Below are positions 59,978 through 64,000 of a stretch of DNA of 64,000 nucleotides, piece by piece. Below the pieces are notes generated by a model. That model ran no database searches, was not told the origin of the DNA, and saw only the letters and a program-made list of their open reading frames with translations. Made by a program: the position numbers and the translations under genes. Source of the DNA: Bordetella petrii (GTDB lineage: Bacteria; Pseudomonadota; Gammaproteobacteria; Burkholderiales; Burkholderiaceae_B). The stretch covers positions 4,340,001 to 4,404,000 of the forward strand of contig NC_010170.1 of assembly GCF_000067205.1 (NCBI RefSeq). The letters are read 5' to 3'. How positions within the stretch are numbered: the stretch's first letter is position 1; each line of letters starts with the position of its first letter.

Positions 59978-60940
59978 TCAATCGAGCTTGACGCCTTTCT
60001 CGGTGAAATACTTGACCGCCCCCGGATGGAACGGAACCGGCGAAGCCGCGGCCTTCTGGTTCTCCAGCTTGAACTCGGCCGTATCCTTGTGCACCGCGAT
60101 CAGTTCGTCGCGGCTGTCGAAGATGGTCTTGACAATGTTGTACGCAACCTCGTCGCTCATCTTCTCGTTGGCAACCAGTATGTTCATGACGGTGGCCTGC
60201 TTGTTGTCATGATCCATGCCGCGGTAAGTTGCCTGCGGAATCGTATCTTCGACATACAGGTTCCCGTATTTCTTGTTCATGGCGGGAACCAGATACGCAT
60301 TGTCGATCAGTTTTATCTTCGTGCCCGGCGTATTGGCCAGGTCGGTTACAGCCGCGGTGGGCAGCCCGCCTACCCAGAAAAAGGCATCGATCTTGTTGTC
60401 TTTCATGGCGTTCACCGATTCGGCAACGCCAAGCCGTTCACGATCGACGTCCTTGTCCTTGTCCAGGCCGGCTGCCTCGAGCATGCGGAATGCCATGACC
60501 TCGGTCGCGCTGCCGGGCGAACCGGTGGAAATACGCTTGCCCTTCAGGTCGGCCATTTTTTCGATGCCACGCCCGTCCACTGTCACCACATGCATGCGAT
60601 TCGGATAAAGAATCATCAGCGTGCGCACCGGCACCTTGTGGCCCTTGAATTTTCCTTCGCCCTTGTAGGCGTCGGTGGCGGCATCGGACATGGTCAGCCC
60701 GATGTAGGAATCATCGCCGTCGATAAGCTTGAGATTGTCCACCGACCCGCCGGTAACCTCGGCGGTGGCCTCCATACCGGGCACTTTCTTCGACAGCATC
60801 GATGCAATGCCGCCGCCAATCGGGTAATAAACGCCCCCGGTGCCACCCGTGGCAATCGAGATATTCTCGGCCATGGCGGGTTGCAAGAACCCTAGACACA
60901 AACACAGCAGAAACGCGAAACGTCGTATTGAAGTAGTCAT
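59978..60940 (-). CDS. TAXI-family TRAP transporter receptor
   Basis: The 320-residue periplasmic protein has a signal peptide (about 1-24, cleavage at AMA-EN) and the TAXI signature ISIATGGTGGVYYPIGGG, plus GKRISTGSPGSATEVM. It delivers substrate to the fused TRAP permease encoded next. The ATG at 60940 gives a normal signal peptide; the in-frame upstream extension is not conserved. It has its own promoter region (60941-61140). Confidence 0.93.
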   Translation of the reverse strand: MTTSIRRFAFLLCLCLGFLQPAMAENISIATGGTGGVYYPIGGGIASMLSKKVPGMEATAEVTGGSVDNLKLIDGDDSYIGLTMSDAATDAYKGEGKFKGHKVPVRTLMILYPNRMHVVTVDGRGIEKMADLKGKRISTGSPGSATEVMAFRMLEAAGLDKDKDVDRERLGVAESVNAMKDNKIDAFFWVGGLPTAAVTDLANTPGTKIKLIDNAYLVPAMNKKYGNLYVEDTIPQATYRGMDHDNKQATVMNILVANEKMSDEVAYNIVKTIFDSRDELIAVHKDTAEFKLENQKAAASPVPFHPGAVKYFTEKGVKLD

Positions 60941-61030
60941 CTTGTCTCCTGGGGCATTCTTGATGTTGCGTTGCGACTGCGAAACAACTTCTGTAATGCG
61001 ATCAGGCCGATGCTGCGTGTACCTCGCCAC

Positions 61031-61059
61031 GGTGTAACCCGTGAAGACAGCTACGTCAA
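61031..61059 (-). promoter_or_regulatory. Candidate sigma-70 promoter of the TAXI-TRAP operon
   Basis: On the minus strand, TTGACG and TACACC are separated by 17 nt, about 90 nt upstream of the receptor start codon. The -35 is good and the -10 is poor. Confidence 0.3.
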
Positions 61060-61140
61060 TCAGAGTTCCTGCTAGTATCCATGGCGTTTTGGCCAGGGCG
61101 GCCGCCGCGGGAAGACGGCCGGTTTCCTGGCCCGAATACT

Positions 61141-61914
61141 TCAGGTTTCAGAGGGCCATACGGGTTTGCGCTTTTCGACAAAAGCAGCAATGCCTTCCCG
61201 GGCGCTGGGCCGCGCGGCCGCGACGCAAAAGCTGTCGGCGGCCGCCCGCACGGCGGCGCGATAGCCGTTGTCGTTAGCATGCATGAATGCCTGGCGGCCG
61301 TGGCGCACCACCTCGGGCGGCTTGGCGCACAGCGTGGCGGCAAGCTCCCGGGCTGCCGCCATGGCCTGCCCCGATGGCGCCAACCTCGACACCAGCCCCA
61401 GCCTGGCGGCCTCGTGTGCGTCGAATACCCGCCCCGTGAACAACAGTTCGAACGCACGATGGCGGCCGACAATGCTTGGCAGATGTGAAAAGTGAATCGA
61501 TGGCGGCACGCCGGCGTCGATCTCGGGATAACCGAAGTCCGCGCTTTCCGATGCCACGATCATGTCGCACGATACCGCCAGCGTCATGCCGCCGCCCCGT
61601 GCCGTTCCGTCCACGGCGGCAATGGTGGGCTTGCCCATGTGGAATTGCGTATCCACATTGCGCACGTACAGGCGTTCAAGCAAGTTCCTGACCCGTGCAT
61701 GGTCGCCCTTATGAATGGCCATCAGGTTCAACCCGGCGCAGAATCGCCCGGGCACCGCGCTGCCCACGATGACGGCGCGCACATCCGCCGCCTGCGCGGC
61801 CTGCTGCAGGGCGGCGAGATAATCATCCAGCATCTGCTCTGACAGAGCGTTCACCGGCGGATTGTCGAACAGAATCTCGGCGACCTGGTCCCGTACTTCA
61901 TAGCGAATCATCAT
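61141..61914 (-). CDS. Enoyl-CoA hydratase/isomerase family protein
   Basis: The 257-residue crotonase-fold enzyme has the oxyanion-hole segments GRFCAGLNLMAIHKG (about 56-70) and DGTARGGGMTLAVSCDMIVAS (split at about 99-119). Paired with a CaiB-type CoA transferase upstream, it probably processes an enoyl-CoA or hydroxyacyl-CoA of an organic acid. ATG at 61914 overlaps the CoA-transferase stop (ATGA); a second ATG at 61911 is also possible. No catalytic Glu is claimed. Confidence 0.87.
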   Translation of the reverse strand: MMIRYEVRDQVAEILFDNPPVNALSEQMLDDYLAALQQAAQAADVRAVIVGSAVPGRFCAGLNLMAIHKGDHARVRNLLERLYVRNVDTQFHMGKPTIAAVDGTARGGGMTLAVSCDMIVASESADFGYPEIDAGVPPSIHFSHLPSIVGRHRAFELLFTGRVFDAHEAARLGLVSRLAPSGQAMAAARELAATLCAKPPEVVRHGRQAFMHANDNGYRAAVRAAADSFCVAAARPSAREGIAAFVEKRKPVWPSET

Positions 61915-63134
61915 GCTTCTCCTGATGGCCTGGTTTCGGCGCCTTTCCATTGCCGGACTACCGACGCGTCGAGCAGCGCCGCGACGTCGGCAACGTCGTA
62001 TCCCAATTCCTGCAATATCTCCTGGGTATGCTGCCCATGCATGGGCGGCGGGCACACGGCTTCGCGGGAACGCCCCTGAAATTTCACAGGCAGACCAATC
62101 TGCTTGAGCGGTCCCACCACCGGGTGCTCCGTTTTCTCGATCAGGCCGCGCGCCTGAACTTGCGGATGGCTCAACGCCTGCCCCAGCGTATGTATGGGCG
62201 AGCAAGAAACCTTGATGCGGCTCAGCAGCGCCACCCACTCCGACACCGTGCGCGTGGCGATTTTCTCCTGCACGATCTGCACCGTGCGCGCCAGGTTGGC
62301 GAGCCGCCGCGCGTTGGTCGAGAAGTCGGGATGATCGGCATACTCTGGCATGCCCGCCGCGTCGCAGAACCGGCGCCATTGCGCATCGTTGCCGGCGCCC
62401 AGCATCAGCGGGCCGTCCTTGGCCTGAAATGCCTGGTACGGGCACATGCTGGGATGCGCCGTTCCCATCCGCTGAGGGTCCCGGCCGGTATGCCAGTAGG
62501 TTTGCGCCATGTAGCTCATGAACCCCAGCGCCGTGTCCAGCAGCGCCAGCTCCACGTATACGCCCTTGCCCGTGCGTTGCCGCTCGATAACCGCTGCCAG
62601 CACGCCACTCAGGCCGAACATTGCCGTGCCGATGTCCACCGGCGAAAAACTGGCGCGCGCATAATCGCCACCCGGATGGCCCAGGGTACTGATCATGCCG
62701 CTGAAAGCTTGCAGCATTACGTCGTAGCCCGGCTCGTTGCCCATCGGGCCGTCCCGGCCATAGCCGCTGATCTCGCAATAGATAAGCCGGGGGTTGAGCG
62801 CCATCAGCGTATCGCGGTCGATGCCCAGCCGCTGCGCCGTGCCGCTGCCGAACCCTTGCAGCACAATATCGGCATCGCGCACCAGGCGGCGGGCGATCTC
62901 GCCGCCCTGGTCTGACTTGAGATCCAGCGCGATGCTGCGCTTATTGTGATTAACCGCCAGGAAAATCGTCGACTCTCCCTCGACAGTAGGGGTCCAGCCC
63001 CGGGTATCGTCGCCGAGTTCGACAGGCTCTACTTTGATGACTTCGGCGCCCAGTTCGCCAAGATACTGGCCGCACAATGGCCCTGCCAGCACCTTGGAAA
63101 AATCGACAACCTTCAATCCAGCTAAGGGTTGCAT
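61911..63134 (-). CDS. CaiB/BaiF family CoA transferase
   Basis: The 407-residue class III CoA transferase moves CoA between carboxylic acids. It has the N-terminal core LAGLKVVDFSKVLAGPLCGQ and catalytic Asp167 in ASFSPVDIGTAMFG, placed as in formyl-CoA transferase (Asp169). Organised with enoyl-CoA hydratase and a Bug receptor, it suggests uptake and activation of a carboxylic acid. The gene starts 31 nt after the receptor gene. Confidence 0.92.
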   Translation of the reverse strand: MQPLAGLKVVDFSKVLAGPLCGQYLGELGAEVIKVEPVELGDDTRGWTPTVEGESTIFLAVNHNKRSIALDLKSDQGGEIARRLVRDADIVLQGFGSGTAQRLGIDRDTLMALNPRLIYCEISGYGRDGPMGNEPGYDVMLQAFSGMISTLGHPGGDYARASFSPVDIGTAMFGLSGVLAAVIERQRTGKGVYVELALLDTALGFMSYMAQTYWHTGRDPQRMGTAHPSMCPYQAFQAKDGPLMLGAGNDAQWRRFCDAAGMPEYADHPDFSTNARRLANLARTVQIVQEKIATRTVSEWVALLSRIKVSCSPIHTLGQALSHPQVQARGLIEKTEHPVVGPLKQIGLPVKFQGRSREAVCPPPMHGQHTQEILQELGYDVADVAALLDASVVRQWKGAETRPSGEA

Positions 63135-63165
63135 TGCTCAGTTCCTGCTTGAACGCGTATATCCG

Positions 63166-64000
63166 TCATTCCGCCTTGATGCCCATCTCAACCACGGCGT
63201 TGCGCCAAACCGCGGTGTCTTCGCGCACGAAACGCTCCACATCATCGGCCGGCACCGTAAAGGTATCCACGCCGCGCTCGGCCACACCCTTGCGATAGGC
63301 CGGGTTCTGGGCCGCCTTGGCTACCGCGGTGCGCAGGCGCTGCACCACCTCTGGCGGTGTCTTGGCTGACACCTGCAGCGTGAACCAGAAATTCAGATTC
63401 AACCGGCCGTACCCTTTTTCCTTCAGGGTCGGCACGTTCGGCAACAAGGCGGATCGTTCTTGCGACGTAATGGCCAGCCCGAGCAAATGACCGCTCTCCA
63501 CCGTCGTTACCGCGGTGGTCATGCTGTCGAACATGAAGTCGATCCGGCCGGCCAGCATATCGGCCTTGGCGTTGCCGCTTCCCTTGTAGGCAATGGGTAT
63601 GGCCTTGATGCCGGTCAGCCCGCGCAGCAGCTCGCCATAAATGTGCGGCGAAGTGCCCGGCCCGAAGGTCGCGTACGTCAGCTCGGTTTTCTTGCCCTTC
63701 TCGACCAGCTCTTCGATCGTCTTCACGCCCGAATCGGGATGCACGACCAGCACATTGGCCAACGACCCAGTAATCCCGACGGGAATCAGGTCTTTGGCCG
63801 GGTCGAACCGCAAATTGGGATACAGAATGGGGTTGACGGCCTGCATGGCCGCCGTCGTGTGAACCAGCATGGTTCCTTCCGCGGGCCCGTCCACCACGAA
63901 CTGCGTGCCGATGTTCCCCGACGCGCCCGGCTTGTTCTCGACGATGACGGTGGTTTTCAGCTCTTCCGACAGCGCCTGAGCGAACAGGCGGGCAATAAAG
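63166..64000 (-). CDS. Bug-family (TctC-like) receptor, N-terminus beyond the window
   Basis: About 278 residues are visible, starting within the first third of the mature protein (LFARLFAQALSEELKTTVIV, then ENKPGASGNIGTQF). It has the typical Bug fold patterns PNLRFDPAKDLIPV and AYKGSGNAKADMLAGRIDFMFD. The signal peptide lies outside. It is probably the first or an early gene of the CoA-transferase operon. The substrate may be the acid later activated by the CaiB enzyme. Confidence 0.9.
   Translation of the reverse strand, partial: FIARLFAQALSEELKTTVIVENKPGASGNIGTQFVVDGPAEGTMLVHTTAAMQAVNPILYPNLRFDPAKDLIPVGITGSLANVLVVHPDSGVKTIEELVEKGKKTELTYATFGPGTSPHIYGELLRGLTGIKAIPIAYKGSGNAKADMLAGRIDFMFDSMTTAVTTVESGHLLGLAITSQERSALLPNVPTLKEKGYGRLNLNFWFTLQVSAKTPPEVVQRLRTAVAKAAQNPAYRKGVAERGVDTFTVPADDVERFVREDTAVWRNAVVEMGIKAE

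Overview
The window is GC-rich, densely packed DNA that looks like the chromosome of a betaproteobacterium of the Bordetella/Achromobacter group (Alcaligenaceae). The reasons are two Bug-type (TctC-like) receptors, many LysR regulators beside small catabolic operons, a CaiB/enoyl-CoA hydratase pair, a TAXI-TRAP transporter, a large autotransporter, chaperone-usher fimbriae and a full-size type VI secretion (T6SS) cluster. No rRNA, tRNA, CRISPR array, complete insertion sequence or prophage was recognised.

Region 1 (1-17.7 kb) is a T6SS cluster. In transcription order from the right on the minus strand it reads tssA, tssB, tssC, hcp, tagJ, tssE, tssF, a DUF3540 gene, tssG, an L,D-transpeptidase-like effector, its probable periplasmic immunity protein, and clpV. 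A short FHA-domain gene (tagH-like) stands alone on the plus strand. tssJ, tssK, tssL (with an OmpA domain) and the start of tssM follow on the minus strand and run off the left edge. No vgrG or PAAR gene is visible. Region 2 (18-24.7 kb) holds small stress and metabolic genes (DUF4105 membrane protein, four-helix copper-binding protein, BON-domain protein, DUF3008, RidA, AlkA-type glycosylase) and a two-subunit molybdenum hydroxylase.

Region 3 (24.76-32.4 kb) looks like inserted DNA. A LysR gene is cut after about 32 codons, exactly at the stop codon of a chaperone-usher fimbrial operon: pilin, chaperone, usher and tip adhesin, followed unusually by an acyl carrier protein and a beta-ketoacyl-ACP synthase. 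An unknown, less GC-rich ORF and an AT-rich stretch close the block. Region 4 (32.5-36.7 kb) has a GlxA-type regulator, a catalase, an HD hydrolase and an isochorismatase-like hydrolase.

Region 5 (36.7-44.2 kb) is a seven-gene operon for uptake and breakdown of a sulfur amino acid or thiol: thiol dioxygenase, cystathionine-lyase-like PLP enzyme, four-domain rhodanese and an amino-acid ABC transporter. It is divergent from a LysR gene. Region 6 (44.2-52 kb) has an argC gene divergent from its own LysR, then a five-gene AtuA / SMP-30 / Bug / enone-reductase-like operon divergent from another LysR. Region 7 (52-64 kb) has a TPM-domain membrane protein, a lipoprotein, an autotransporter divergent from a LuxR-type regulator, a TAXI-TRAP transporter, and an enoyl-CoA hydratase / CaiB / Bug-receptor operon that runs off the right edge.

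The most notable points are the effector-immunity pair placed inside the T6SS structural operon, the acyl carrier protein and ketosynthase joined to a fimbrial operon, the thiol-degradation operon with its partly inactive four-domain rhodanese, and the unassigned AtuA operon.
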